Shown: positions 11,495 to 56,861 of the stretch, in pieces
Layout of the letters: each line of letters starts with the position of its first letter
How positions within the stretch are numbered: the first letter of the stretch is position 1
DNA from: Aplysia californica
Taxonomy: Eukaryota; Mollusca; Gastropoda; Aplysiida; Aplysiidae
Assembly (NCBI RefSeq): GCF_000002075.1
Contig: NW_004797600.1
Coordinates: forward strand, 702,922 to 766,921
DNA length: 64,000 nt
Direction: 5' to 3'
Notes under the pieces: generated by a model
Databases searched by the model: none
Told to the model about the DNA's origin: nothing
The model's input: only the letters and a program-made list of their open reading frames with translations
Translations under genes and position numbers: made by a program

Positions 11495-12241
11495 AAACTT
11501 TCAGGGTTTAGATTTGTCCGCAAACAGCACGCTTCTGAACTCATGCAATAGGAGTTACACTAGCTGGCTGCTAATCGTACAAATTTAGGCCTACCTTGCA
11601 CTTGCAGTTAGGGATTTAGCTTGTGCCTGGAGCAACTCCAATTTCCAACTGGACCAATTCGAGGAAATATGTGCGAAACGCTCTGATATCCAGTCTGCCC
11701 CCGGACTCACGTCTCGAAAAAGTGAACATGTTCACTTCTAGCTTCACGCATGAGTCGTGAAGTGTGAGACGTGAGTGGAGGTCTATGGCCCACCGCAAAT
11801 AAGATTACGTTTGTTCATTTTTCCACTTACGCGTTTAGACGTGAAGCATGAGCGTGAGGCATGAAGCATGAGTTTCTATGGCCCGGCAGCCTTTTAGGAG
11901 ACATAGGCTAAGGAGACATACCCTAAGTCTGCAGTGGCCTTCTGTAGGTTTGTTGTATAGAGAGGGGTGCTTGTTATAACCAAACATTAGGTCGCTTATA
12001 TTATAATTGGTGAGTAATGACTGAAAAAGCCAATCAAACACATAAGACAACGTGAAAGTATAAATTAAATACTGCTTCGGGGCAGAGGCGAAGCGTCTAT
12101 ATAATCAAATAATCACTGCTTCCCTTCCTAATTTTGAAACATTGTCGCTGTCAAATTCACCCATAGATAGACGTAAACCTCATAAATTAAATGTAAAAAG
12201 ACGTTCATAATCACCAATGAACAATAGACTATGCCTAACCT

Positions 12242-12525
12242 TCAAAACCGTTTCATTGCCACAGAAATACATGTAACCTGTTCGCCCCTATCGGGCCACT
12301 CCATAAGCAGTCACAAGCTTTGATTAAGTAAGTTTAAAGTGAGGCTGGAAGAGTCTAGAGATAGAGTTGAAGGGAACATGTGCATGGCAGTCAAAACTGT
12401 TTCATTGCCGCATACATCCTGTTCACCCCTTTCGAGCCACAGTTATAAGTAGCCACACCCGCTGATTATGTAAGCTAACTATTACACTGGTCGAGTCTAC
12501 CTCACAAATGTGAGGGGAACTAACT
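12242..12525. repeat. Diverged tandem duplication, two units of about 145 bp
   Basis: Unit 1 (about 12242-12390) and unit 2 (about 12391-12525) share GTTTCATTGCC, CCTGTTC.CCCCT.TCG, GCCAC, ATAAG.AG.CACA and GATTA.GTAAG in the same order. The units are clearly related but diverged. No coding signs. Confidence 0.6.
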
Positions 12526-13603
12526 CCTAATAATATCTTGACTGCTGCGAGTGCTTGTTTTTTTCCCTCGATTTTTTAACGTCCTCCTATGATCAGATCG
12601 TGACCTCGATTATGACACCGGCTCCTGGCCACGAAAAGCTAGACAAAAAACAGCCAAATGTGAAATAAATTAATAATTGGCATGCTCTACCAAAGTGTTT
12701 CGGCTGTCTGGTATAACATGCCATTGTAGTACTGACATCTCTGCTTTTTTCCTTGGTGTTCGTGTGTTCAAATCTAAAATTAAATTTAAGGTTAGTTAGA
12801 ATAAATATTTAATGAAATACTTTCCCGATTATTTTAGCGGTTGAATATGCATACAATACAACATGAATTCAGGATTTGTTTTCATTCACAACTCAGAGTT
12901 GCCGCCTCCAGTGCCAGTAAGATTCATGTGACTTGTGTGAGTGTGATATCTCCAGGCCCTATCTGGTCCCATCTCATTTTGATTACCCTGTCAAACAGGT
13001 CAGCCTTCGCCCCTGCTTCGAGGTGAAATCAGGGGCTTGTCAATATAATACATGCATACAAAAGTATAATGAAATTGAAGAAACTCATACTTTTCAGCCC
13101 GCGGCGATCTAGATCTATCGATTTTCCCCCCAATCAACACCATTTATGTTCACTTAATAACACATTTTTGCCTGGAATTTACTGAGAAAAACATTTATCA
13201 TCATAGGCACACAAAAATTTTAAGTTGTAACTTCCAAGGATATCTACAGCTAGGCCTATAGCTTTGGAAGTCACCAAACTTTGGAGTAGGCTAGCCATTT
13301 TCTTTTTTATTTAGGGCCTACGTCTGATATCAAGCAACCCCAACTCATTCAATTGCAAATTATATCTCGACTTCTAGTTAAGATGGATACGGCTATTTTT
13401 TTTTCATCAAAAGCGAAACAAGTGGACAATTAGCTTTAAGATTACATTATATACCAATATTATAACCCCAAGCCCCGAAATAGACGAGCGCCCGATACCA
13501 CCGTGTCGTGACACAAAAATAGGCCTATAATTTAGATAATACATGTATTATTGTCGGAAAACTTGTTCATTGTTAGTGGGAATACCAAGTCTGAAACCAG
13601 GAA
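12526..13603. other. Unassigned intergenic sequence
   Basis: No gene or bounded element was recognised. The stretch is AT-rich, with an AGATCTAGATCTATC palindromic run near 13108. Confidence 0.5.
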
Positions 13604-14100
13604 GGGGGCTCTCGTGGCCTAGAGATTAAGGTGTTGGCCTCTCATTCAAAGGTCCCGGATTCGAATCCGGGTAGTGACCGAAAAATTTTCTTCTCTAATA
13701 TTGTCTCCTTTCAAATCCTTTCCTGCTCTCTAGCAATGTTCTGTTGTCTGCTTTCAGTTCCACTTTCTGCCCCCACCCCCTCACCTCCTTTGCCCCCTCC
13801 TCTGGGCTCCTGACTCTTTCTGCAGCCTTTCTACTGCTACTCCTTGGCTCCTCCTTACTGCTGTCTTTCTGCCACACCCCTGATCTTCTGGTAAGAAAGA
13901 TCTACACCTAGCCTTCTCGGACAAGGGCGAAAAATCTCGGAGGGCCCGTGTGCAAGTTGCGCACGTTAAAGATCCCTTGGTGGTCTAAAATCGATAAGAG
14001 TAGGCTTCGGCCGCCACCCGCAAATATTAGGTGTGTCCCGCGCGCTTATATGACCTATGCAGTTGCGAGCGCCGTAAAACACTTTACCAAAAAAACAACA
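13604..14100 (+). mobile_element. tRNA-derived SINE, family A, full length
   Basis: The head GGGGGCTCTCGTGGCCTAGAG is followed by AGGTCCCGGATTCGAATCCGG, a good pol III B box in a tRNA-like T-arm. The body includes a CT-rich part, the block GCACGTTAAAGATCCCTTGG and TAAAATCGATAAGAGTAGGC, then the tail GCGCTTATATG..TTGCGAGCGCCGTAAAACAC with A-rich end. The central block may be one of the conserved central domains known in animal SINEs, but I could not assign which. The small open frames inside are repeat-derived. Confidence 0.85.
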
Positions 14101-14572
14101 ACAAGAAAGTAAGTGCTAATTGGTAAAAATATTTTCGAGGAAGACCTGAAGCACAACCAAGAGCACAACTCTTCTCTCTTCGTAGATCAAACCAGAAATG
14201 TGCCTGCTACACCACGACTGACTTAACAGTGAATTATACAGCGGGCTTGTGGTGCTCTGGATGCTATCCTCGCTGAGCAATCCACCAGTTCACCTCACCT
14301 TCTTATATTCCCCATTGTGACTTTTTCTTGTGGAGGTATTCGAAAGACAAAGCCTACCGTACTCCGCACCTAAAGCGTAGTAAGCCTTCAGGATTTACGA
14401 GACAGAATTCACCGATAAGCGGGCGGACGTTCTGAGAGTAAACCAAATACATGTAACTGTAAGGGGATCTGTAACTGTGACATGGTTTGTCGATGCTGAC
14501 TTCATCTACACTGCTTGGAGATACCACTTTGAAATTGATTAGCGGTTTTTTTGGGTTTTTTTTGCTTTTTTT
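14101..14572. other. Unassigned sequence before the assembly gap
   Basis: No gene recognised. It ends in a T-rich tract (about 14546-14572) just before the run of Ns. Confidence 0.5.
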
Positions 14573-14672
14573 NNNNNNNNNNNNNNNNNNNNNNNNNNNN
14601 NNNNNNNNNNNNNNNNNNNNNNNNNNNNNNNNNNNNNNNNNNNNNNNNNNNNNNNNNNNNNNNNNNNNNNNN
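14573..14672. other. Assembly gap of exactly 100 N
   Basis: Exactly 100 Ns, the usual placeholder for a gap of unknown size. Left of it is a T-rich tract; right of it is the 3' half of a family A SINE, so the missing sequence includes at least the SINE head. Open frames crossing the gap are meaningless. Confidence 0.98.
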
Positions 14673-14812
14673 TGGTCTAAAATCGATAAGAGTAGGCTTC
14701 GGCCGCCACCCGGGCAAAATTCAAAATTTCCTACCAACTGAAAATATTAGGTGTGTCCCGCGCGCTTATATGACCTATGCAGTTGTGAGCGCCGTAAAAC
14801 ACTTTACAAAAA
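14673..14812 (+). mobile_element. tRNA-derived SINE, family A, 3' half after gap
   Basis: Begins inside the TAAAATCGATAAGAGTAGGC block and runs to GAGCGCCGTAAAACACTTTAC plus A-rich sequence. It is nearly identical to the copies at 13604 and 26488, so it looks young. The 5' half is lost in the gap. Confidence 0.85.
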
Positions 14813-15609
14813 CAAAACCCCCCAATGAAACCAGGAAAAGAGGCTCATTTACCCATCTCTATACATGCACATGATTTGGGCCTTTCGGTTTTTCTGTAAT
14901 TAAAATTAGACCTCCTTGGATTGAAATGAAAGTACTGTATCTGTACATGGGAACATTCAGCTGGTTGATGTGGTCCCAGTTTCTTAACAGTGATTTTGAC
15001 TTTATGTGATTATTTCTTTGACCAAAAGACCTTCATTTACGTAGGGAAAGAGCTTGGGGGTGGGGATTCAAGCCCTTCACCACGCCCCACCACAGTTATG
15101 ACTGGTTATGACAGCCTTTAATTTTACATCATGTTTATCGTGGTGTGCGGCTGTAAAACAGTGTATTTGCCAGGGGACCAACAATGTAATTTATCTAAAC
15201 GCGGACTAGGCCTAACTGACAGAGAAACTTTAGCTTCATATCAAAACATTTTTAAAGGTCAAAGTTAAAGCCTTGTGTGAGTGTGAAGAAAATTGGAATA
15301 CGCCTAGCCTAGCAGTCAAACTTCCCTTTTGGCCACTGGCCACACTGCCTTATTTTGTTCCCCTTTTCAGCTATGAAAGTCAAATTCTATTCCTTTCAAC
15401 TAACCAATTACTTTGCAAACTTGTAACATCTGAAAGAATTCTAAAATATTTTTTTTACCCTGTGTAATTTTTAAATAGTCAGATTACATGATTTTGGTAT
15501 TTTTGTTTTACACTTAGAACAACATCCTGAGTTGAAATTGCTGTTTGCTATCAGTCATTGGAACTGAGAAGAAATTCCAACCTGGCATTTTTGTCCATTG
15601 ACGTGTATA
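14813..15609. other. Upstream region of COPA, nothing recognised
   Basis: No gene or bounded repeat was recognised. The short open frame 15273-15467 has no motif. The last part is presumably COPA promoter. Confidence 0.45.
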
Positions 15610-15618
15610 ACCGGAAGT
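15610..15618 (+). promoter_or_regulatory. ETS-type site in the COPA promoter/5' UTR
   Basis: ACCGGAAGT is a perfect match to the ETS-family (GABP/ELK type) site common in promoters of animal housekeeping genes. It lies 133 bases before the COPA start codon, a plausible core-promoter position. No TATA box is evident. The transcription start itself cannot be seen from sequence. Confidence 0.5.
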
Positions 15619-15750
15619 ACATCCAAGACTCCGAGAGACACGGTGGAGCTTTTTGTCAACACAGTCCCTTATTCCACCCGGCGACTAACAAGATTTATCG
15701 TTATAAATTGTACCCCGAATAACCAGCAGTAGCTGTCGCAGCGTTGAATA

Positions 15751-49758
<34,008 letters not shown>

Positions 49759-50942
49759 ACGATCAACCTTTTTCTCCGATGTAGACCAGAATGTCTCCAT
49801 TCTTCCTGCTGCCATCATCCCAGTACATTGATCATTTATTTTGTCAAAGTTTTTTTGAGATGACATTCATTCTGTAAAAATACATTTCTGATGTTGTTTT
49901 CAGTGGTATTTGCTCATGATAAGGGCTCAAGCACATTGGACCATGTTCCAGCACAGGTTCACCCCTATCGCAGAAATAGGTCAGAACTGGAATGGATCTG
50001 ATGCTAGTTAATAGAACAGGTGGCCGAAAACTGAAAAAAGTGAAAGGAGTGACAATGAAAAGGAACAGTATAACTTCTGACTCCATCCTGAGAAACGGAT
50101 ATTGGTACTCGTTTCTCTGTAGAAGCAAAAGAAAGTAATTAAAACAAAGTCGACTATGAAACTGCTGTATAATACACAATTATTATATGCGTTTCAAAGT
50201 TTAGCCTCTACTGGGTCCTGTATTTTGCTAGCCCTTCGAAGGAAGGTGCTGGAACTGTTTCCTTTTGTGTTCGAGTCGAAAGAGCAGAGTTGGGTTTTAA
50301 AAAAAATTTCATTAGTCAAAAAATGTCTTGACGAAGAAGAATATGGTAACTTATGAGCTTTTTTCATGTACATTTTCTCATTACTGAGATTTACACGTAT
50401 ATGTTGGGTTCACCCTGTCACTTGTCTGTCGTTCAGGAAGGATGAAAGGGATGAACATTAGATGTATGAAATGTTGAAATGTTTTTGCATATGTTGAAGA
50501 GGAGGAGGAAAGTATGCCACTATGCTGTAATCCACTTCTCACTTGAAGATTTATTTGTTATGATTGTTATAATTAGTGAATAGGCACTGCTACTGCTATC
50601 AATTAATCATTACCAAATATGATTATAATGAATTCAGTTCAGTACAGTAATTTTATTCAATGACAATTTATTTAATAATTATTAAATTATTATTGTAATT
50701 GGTATTTTTTAAAGAATAATTTGGGTGTGTCACCTACTTATTCAAGAGCCTTTGCTGTGAATTTCACACTGAAGATTCTTTGTCCTCCCTAATTTTTAAG
50801 GTTGACACTGTTGGAATGAATGTTGAATTCTACGAATACAATTTCTGGGGCCATTTAGTGGCTCAGTTAGGCGTGTTAAATTGTTGATGTGCTTGTGGCT
50901 TTCTATTTTGTGATGTAGGCCTACTAGGTCTACAATACTAAA

Positions 50943-51177
50943 AATAAAGTTTTGCCATTATTTTTAGAGCAATGTGTATACAAAGTTCTGTCCTTTTTTT
51001 TTGTGTTCCCAATGTGCATATATTGGAATGGGAGTTAAATGTGTGAGGTATGACGAACTGTGACTTGAAATATTATTATTGACCAACGGTCATTGGCGAT
51101 GTGGTAGAGTCATTTGTGGTTGCTGTATTGTGGCTACTTTGCAATTTTACTGATGTCTTGTGATAATAATCAATAAA
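50943..51177 (+). terminator. COPA polyadenylation signals
   Basis: AATAAA at 50943-50948 and again at 51172-51177, about 1.2 and 1.4 kb after the COPA stop codon, each followed by T- or GT-rich sequence. The sequence between 49759 and 50942 would be 3' UTR, with no repeat recognised in it. Confidence 0.6.
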
Positions 51178-51653
51178 AACAATTATGATAAAATTTATCA
51201 TTAGTGTTCTGGTTATTTTTTTGTTAATTGTAATGATAAACATGCATTCTACCTACTGGGTATAAAATTTAGGAGACATACTTTTGTGTTTGTTGCAATA
51301 ATCATGTCGAGGAAAAATAGTAAAAGTACCGAGGATGAAACGGAGACCAACACATTTTTTAAAAGCCAGTTTATTATTATAGATTTATGTCATTTCTGTT
51401 GCGAAGAAATTGAGCAACTCCAGATGTTTTAACTCGCCATGTAAAGTAGGGTTTGACGGAGTTGCCATACTTATTTTTCTTGCAATAGTGACGAAATGTA
51501 GACTCCGTTGCAGTTCATTCAGACTTGGGTGTTAACTTGTCTGTCTCTGGGCAAGCAGTATTGTTGAGTACTTTTTGTATGAAGAGTAATGCATTACAAT
51601 TTAATGTCGCTACAGCAATGGAAGTTGGTGTATTTATGTCAGCTTTTGAGTGT

Positions 51654-52000
51654 AATAATAATAGATAGCATTCGTATAGCGCAAATCCCCGCTCAACAGC
51701 AAGCTCTATGCGCTTCACAATCTATACTTTTACCCCAGCAGACCTGAGAGCATTCTGAAACAACCTTAACTTCCTGGGAAGCACACAGTGCATGTGGACA
51801 TTTATAAGCGCTAAAACACTAACATACTGACAAAATCTTTCCCTGTCTATGGCCAGGTACCCATTCTCACCTGGGTGAAGTGAGGAAAATTAGTGTAAAC
51901 TGCCATTCCCAAGGACACGTCGGGCTCACGGCTCGAACCCCTGAACCCGTAACCTCACGATTACACATACTTCAGTCACTTGGTGCTAACCATGGGAGGA
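51654..52000 (-). mobile_element. tRNA-derived SINE, family D, near full length
   Basis: On the - strand: the tRNA-like head TGGTTAGCACCAAGTGACTG, then GGTTACGGG..GGGGTTCGAGCC (B box), a body with GAGAATGGGTACCTGGCCAT, and a tail GCGCTATACGAATGCTATC ending in (ATT)n. It lies between the two convergent genes. Confidence 0.75.
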
Positions 52001-52044
52001 CACAGCTCAGTCGAATCCATTGGTCAAATCAAACTCACAAGCAT

Positions 52045-52220
52045 GGGTGCTATGCGGGTGCTCTGGAGTGGTTTACTTCTTCTTTCCTATCAAACTTCTA
52101 TCGTCTTTATCTCCCCTCTTTTATTCAGTTTGTTACTCTCTTGTAACACCTCTAATAATCTTCAGCACTTATATGACCTTATTGTGTTGCAAGTGCCGAA
52201 AATCTTTTAAAAATCTAAAC
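52045..52220 (+). mobile_element. SINE, family B (AT-type)
   Basis: CT-rich middle TTTCCTATCAAACTTC, GTTACTCTCTTGTAAC palindrome, tail AGCACTT..AAGTGCC. It follows the SINE D head closely, downstream of the COPA poly(A) signals. Confidence 0.75.
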
Positions 52221-53442
52221 TCACAAGCAGCTGGTTTGAGTGATCTTCTGGCAGCTGGGACCCAAATTTCATGCCATTTTCTCAAAAAGTTTTCAAATTT
52301 GAGTAGCCTTCCAGTTTTTCAAACTATCTTTCCGTCCATTGTTTGTATTCTAGTAATCTTGAATAAAATAATATTCCTCTCTGCTTGGAGGTCAAACTTT
52401 TTACAAAGTGCAACCAGTTTTCCAACTGTGTTTTGCTCACTTTTGGACTTTAGCTGAGGATTTCCACTAACACTGCCTAAAATGATGAGTTTTGTATTAA
52501 TAATTTGACTGATTCATTCCTTGCACCATGATGCCATGATGTAAATTGTATTTCAAACAATTTAAGTCTTGTACGTTCGTAGTGAGCATAATTTGTAATT
52601 TGAAATTTTACAACTGAAAAAAAAAAATTGTGCTGCATCATTTTCTCCAACACTGGTATCAAATTCTAGATGCAATGAAGAAGCACAAAACCGTTGTTAC
52701 AACTTTTAAAACTCATTGAGTGAACAAAAAGAACAAACAGTCTGTTTTCTAAATCATTTTAATAAAAAGGCAGACAGCATTTATATTTTCTGATTATCAC
52801 ATTATATCGAATACTCCAGTTCCTGTTAGTGGTTAGTCTCATAACTACCTTTTTTCTTTTCATGATAATGAGGAAACTTTACAGAAACGATAAAAAGCAG
52901 CAAATCTGACACACGCACATATAGATATATATATAAACATATATCACTGAGATCAATACTGACCATAAGGTCACTATTTTTTCATGTGAATATTTTTGTG
53001 CAATTCTGATTACTAAGAATATTAAGATAGCAGAGAATTTGAATGTTTGCTTGAATAACAAAATATTTCCCTTTGATCGGTTTAGAAAAAAAATTTGGGA
53101 GCCCAGATACATTTTCATGTAGGCCTACACGAAAATTCATAGAGATGCAAACTTAGATGGGTTTTTTTGCTCCTTTGAAACAGAAAAGTCTTTCAGAATA
53201 CTTTAGCCACCCAGTCACTGCAGCCTCATCATACATTAGAATAACTTGAACAGTATGGAAGTGTGCTTTTTAAAATATTTTAAAAAAATTTTGTATCTTT
53301 ATGGGTGAAGAACATGACATACTCGTACTTTTCTATAATGTAATGATTGACAAGGAAAACCGACAGTCTATCTTGTCATTATGGAAGTATGAAGAAGATA
53401 CCATTTTTATCCACCACAGTGAGTGAAGTATCTGCCATCACT
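52221..53442. other. Unassigned intergenic sequence between COPA and SELENOO
   Basis: AT-rich, no gene or bounded element recognised. A short TATATA/CATATA run lies at about 52919-52942. Confidence 0.5.
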
Positions 53443-53483
53443 CCCCCCCCCCCAATACAAATTAAAGGGGGGGGGGGGGGGGG
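53443..53483. repeat. Facing C11 and G17 homopolymers (potential hairpin)
   Basis: Eleven C (53443-53453), 13 bases of loop, then seventeen G (53467-53483). The tracts can pair perfectly, and the G tract alone could form a quadruplex. Confidence 0.85.
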
Positions 53484-54179
53484 AGAAGAAAGATAGCACA
53501 GATGTCAACATTTCTATACAAAATCATTTTTGTAGGAGTTTTTCCTGCACCAGACATAACAAAGAAATCAGGTTTCTTCAGAAAGCAACTTTCCAGTTTT
53601 AATAATGCATCCCTTTAAACCCCAAGTAGGCTACAGTACAGGGCAGTAAGCACACATTTTCTAATGTTTAATCATCTGCTAGACACAGATATGTAATTTA
53701 ACAAGTGGAGAAAGTTAAAAAAAGCCTTGGACTTACAGGCTAGGTTTCAACAGTTTTTGTTATTATAATTAAGCATAATGTTATACTGATGGTGCCAACA
53801 TTGTGCCATGCAAAGAGGGCAGTTAGCTGAACTTGGATGTGAACTTTCTTTTGGAGCAGATCAAATTAATGATCATGGCCATTTAGCGCCGAGAAAAAGC
53901 AAGGCAAGGCAGACAGAAACTAAAGAGGGAAAGTAAACCTCACCCGTCAATAGACTATATACAAAAATGTGGACCAACATTTAAATAGTAGCTGTTGTAT
54001 TTCAGATAGAATCTGCACTGTCGTATGTTGAAGATGTGAGGTCTTATCCAAAGGGGAGAAGTATTTCAACGGGTAATCTATGATAATGTGCTGGGATGTT
54101 GTATCTTACTGCCAGGGTTGGCCCTGATAAGCACGGACAAGGTAGCCCCTCCACCCCTAAATAATCTAAATTGTTTTTA

Positions 54180-54361
54180 GCTTAGTTTTAGTAGAGGTTT
54201 TACGGCGTTCGCAACTGCATAAGGTAATATGGGCGCCAGAAGATTGAGGGTGTTACAAGAGAGTAACAAACAGAAAAAAGAAGAAAGGGAAATAAGGACG
54301 ATAGTGTATGATTGATAGGAAAGAAGGAGTAACCCACTCCAGAGCACCCGCCAACCACCCA
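54180..54361 (-). mobile_element. SINE, family B (GC-type)
   Basis: On the - strand: head GTGGGTGGTTGGCGGGTGCT, middle, tail GGCGCCC..GAACGCCGTAAAAC and A-rich end. Downstream of SELENOO in its sense direction. Confidence 0.82.
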
Positions 54362-54607
54362 CATCTAAATTGTGTTGTCGGTCGCGTACAATTGATATGA
54401 AACAAACATAAAAGAAATGAGCAATAAATAGGTTCAAGTTAGAGAACATAACACCTGTACAGGAACAATATCACTTATTTGTGGAGAATTGGAAGCAGGC
54501 AGGTCCTGTTATCCCGGTAAGCTTCTTCTTTTGTACTCCTTGACATCATCTTACTATGTAAATAGTGCACATAAAATATTTAAAGGCAGTCAAAAATATT
54601 TTGTTAA

Positions 54608-55343
54608 GGGGATCCACTGGTCAGATCAGTAAAAAATTTTGAAAAAAATATCAGTTTTCGGATTTTGGAGTATCTTAATAGATATCAATATCAAGGATCC
54701 ATCTTTAGAAGCCTAATTCCTTATCAAACTTAGAAATAGCTGGAAAATGCATTTGAGAAAGGTAGCAATGTAGGAAAATCTTCACCAAAAATTATCTCTC
54801 TTTGCAGTTTTCTCAGAATTGTTGATCTGACCAGGTTGCAACACTATATTGAGTAGATCTCAGAAAGTTACTGTCAGAATTGTTTCACATTTGCACACAA
54901 TCTTTTATGCACATTTCTCTATAACCTTACAGTAGCATTTTTCTTTTTATGGTACACCTTTGAAATTTTAGGCCTTTTTTATTTGACAAAATCTGAAAAT
55001 ATTGGAGACCTGAATGTAGTGCATAACAAGGACTGTAAGGCTCACAAGTCAGTACAAAAATTTCAAATTTGGCTCTGTAAGGTTGTTCTACCTACCAACA
55101 GTAATCGCCATGCCAAATATTAGGCTTCTATCTTGAAGCATGTTGATGATTGACAAAATATAAAATTGGTTTTAAAAATGCTGAATCAATCCTATATTTT
55201 TGATGGCTCGAGATTATCATTGCTAAAATCTTGAATTTTTTGCTTGGTAACCTTTTTTGTACTATGTCACCACCTTTGATGCAGAAAAGCAAGCATTAGA
55301 CCAAAAACTATAGCATTTGGATGTTGACCATAGCTACACCCCC
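54608..55343. mobile_element. Possible TTAA-flanked DNA element in the SELENOO 3' flank
   Basis: TTAA at 54604-54607 and 55344-55347; ends GGGGATCCACTGGTCA and the inverted GGGGGTGTAGCTATGGTCA match imperfectly. An exact CTGGTCAGATCA/TGATCTGACCAG pair also lies at 54616 and 54824. No coding signal. The weak inverted repeats make this tentative. Confidence 0.4.
54978..54983 (-). terminator. Candidate SELENOO polyadenylation signal
   Basis: AATAAA on the - strand, about 1.88 kb past the SELENOO stop codon and 580 bases past the SECIS, which places the SECIS within the 3' UTR as required. It falls inside the possible TTAA element. Confidence 0.4.
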
Positions 55344-55564
55344 TTAAAGAACAAAATAAGATACCAGTCATAACAATTTCTCCAACAAGGCATTTTGACA
55401 AAATGTTTTTGACTGTACAGATAATGGGCATAAAAAGTCATAATTCTGTTTCATTTCAAATAGGGCCTACAAAGTTACATGAAAAAAAAAAATGAAATGA
55501 TCAAAATATAAATTCAGAAAACAATTAGCACATCATGCAGTAGAGCCACTAAAGCAACACAATA

Positions 55565-55605
55565 ATCGGGCAAGGATGGCGTTAACTTTACCATCCTACC
55601 GTCAT
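55565..55605 (-). promoter_or_regulatory. SECIS element in the SELENOO 3' UTR
   Basis: On the - strand the order is ATGA (55605-55602), a helix strand with AGGATGG, an apical loop UAAAGUUAACG holding the AA(A) motif, the pairing strand CCATCCT, and CGAT (55568-55565). AUGA..GA is the non-Watson-Crick quartet of eukaryotic SECIS. Twelve bases separate AUGA from AAA, within the usual range, and the helix pairs seven base pairs without mismatch plus GGU/GCC after one bulged base. It lies about 1.27 kb after the UGA codon of SELENOO. Together these make a functional SECIS likely. Folding was done by eye. Confidence 0.82.
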
Positions 55606-56861
55606 GAGTCCAGGCCTGAAGAAAAACCACTTGCTTAAAGTCATTGGGCTACTAACGTATTTAACTTTCATGTCATCTAGACATCAGCTTAATCAATTTT
55701 AATGATAATTAGGCAACAATTTTTCAAAGTAAAAAATTTGTAGCATTCCAATTTTCATTTTTTAAACACATAGGAACAGATAGATAAAATTGCATTTTTA
55801 CCTTAAAAAAAAGCAACAATAGCGAATCCAAGAACCAGTTCAGAGAAGCCTTAAAACAAAATAATTTTGAAATTTTGTTTTCACTTTCTTTGACATTGGC
55901 ATAACCCCCCACCCCATCAACCATCTCCCAACCCCTCCCCCCCCCTCTCCCCAAAAGAAACAAAGAAACAAATAACATTTAAAAAAATCAATACTTATTC
56001 CTAAAAAACTGTCCAATATTTTTGTAGGGCAGTTCCGTGACCAAACAAAACATAAATCTGCACTGATCTGTTATGAGCAAAGAGCCACAAACATCAGTGA
56101 AGGAAACTTACAAACTACTTGTTGACGAGCGAGTGGTTTCTCCCAGGGTGAGACAGAGTTGCTTAGAGACGGCCCTACAGCAAGATACGTGGTGGTGACC
56201 TGTGGATTTTAACGGTCTCGAGAGATGACTGATTGATCTAAAGACGTGAGCTCAAGATTGTTTCGTATCAGTACCCTTCCAGGTTTGACCAAAAAATATC
56301 AAATGGGTTCACTGTCAGTACCCTTCCATGCCTAAAGTTAGAATATTGAAGGGGTTCAGACAATACCAGAGACAGTTTGAACACTGAGTCACCACCAGAA
56401 TCACCAGACTTCAAACTTTACAGGACAAAGAAGGAGAGTATTTCTCCGTTTCTACAGGAAGGGGTGTCATGGGATGCCAACTAAAAAAAAAAAAGAAAGT
56501 GCACAAAAGCAGTATGGCTGCTGCTTGACACTTTCAATCATAGAACCGAAACACGAGTAAATACCTCATTTGCACTTTTAAGTAAAAACCTGGCATATTC
56601 AGCAACTTGATCAAAAACCGAATGTAATTGCTTCATTTGATATTCACATCAATGATAATCTAGCTCTCATTCAGTCAACTTCATTATCATATTCTATTGA
56701 TGGGCAACTTAAGTAAAAAAAAAAACAAAGAAAAAAAAAACTGTCGCATCTCAGCAAAACACAAAGTGCTTGAATCTCGACCCTGACAATGATAAAACAA
56801 TATCCCAATCTCCCCCTCCTCTCTCCTTCCTTGTCCCTTATAAAGGTAATAAAGTCTGGGT

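Larger units (their letters stand above)
10370..11891. mobile_element. PIF/Harbinger-like DNA transposon relic
   Basis: Left end GGCTGCTGGGCCACAGAAAC and right end GTTTCTATGGCCCGGCAGCC are inverted repeats. Pairing continues into subterminal arrays of CATGCTTCA/TGAAGCATG motifs. The interior holds a transposase N-terminal fragment on the + strand and an opposing open frame on the - strand, the two-gene layout known for animal Harbingers (transposase plus Myb/MADF-type DNA-binding protein). At 1.5 kb it is too short for a full transposase. The 3-bp TWA duplication is not clear. Confidence 0.65.

Noticed and set aside
11616-11798. 60-codon - strand frame in the Harbinger-like element
   Set aside because: No similarity seen to MADF or Myb domains; too short to support.
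13631-13813. Open frame starting MLASHSKVPDSNPGSD, with a nearly identical one at 26515-26697
   Set aside because: Both lie inside family A SINEs and translate the tRNA-like head and CT-rich body. The similarity is due to the repeat, not to a protein.
14354-14874. Several open frames crossing the N run
   Set aside because: They exist only because Ns translate without stops.
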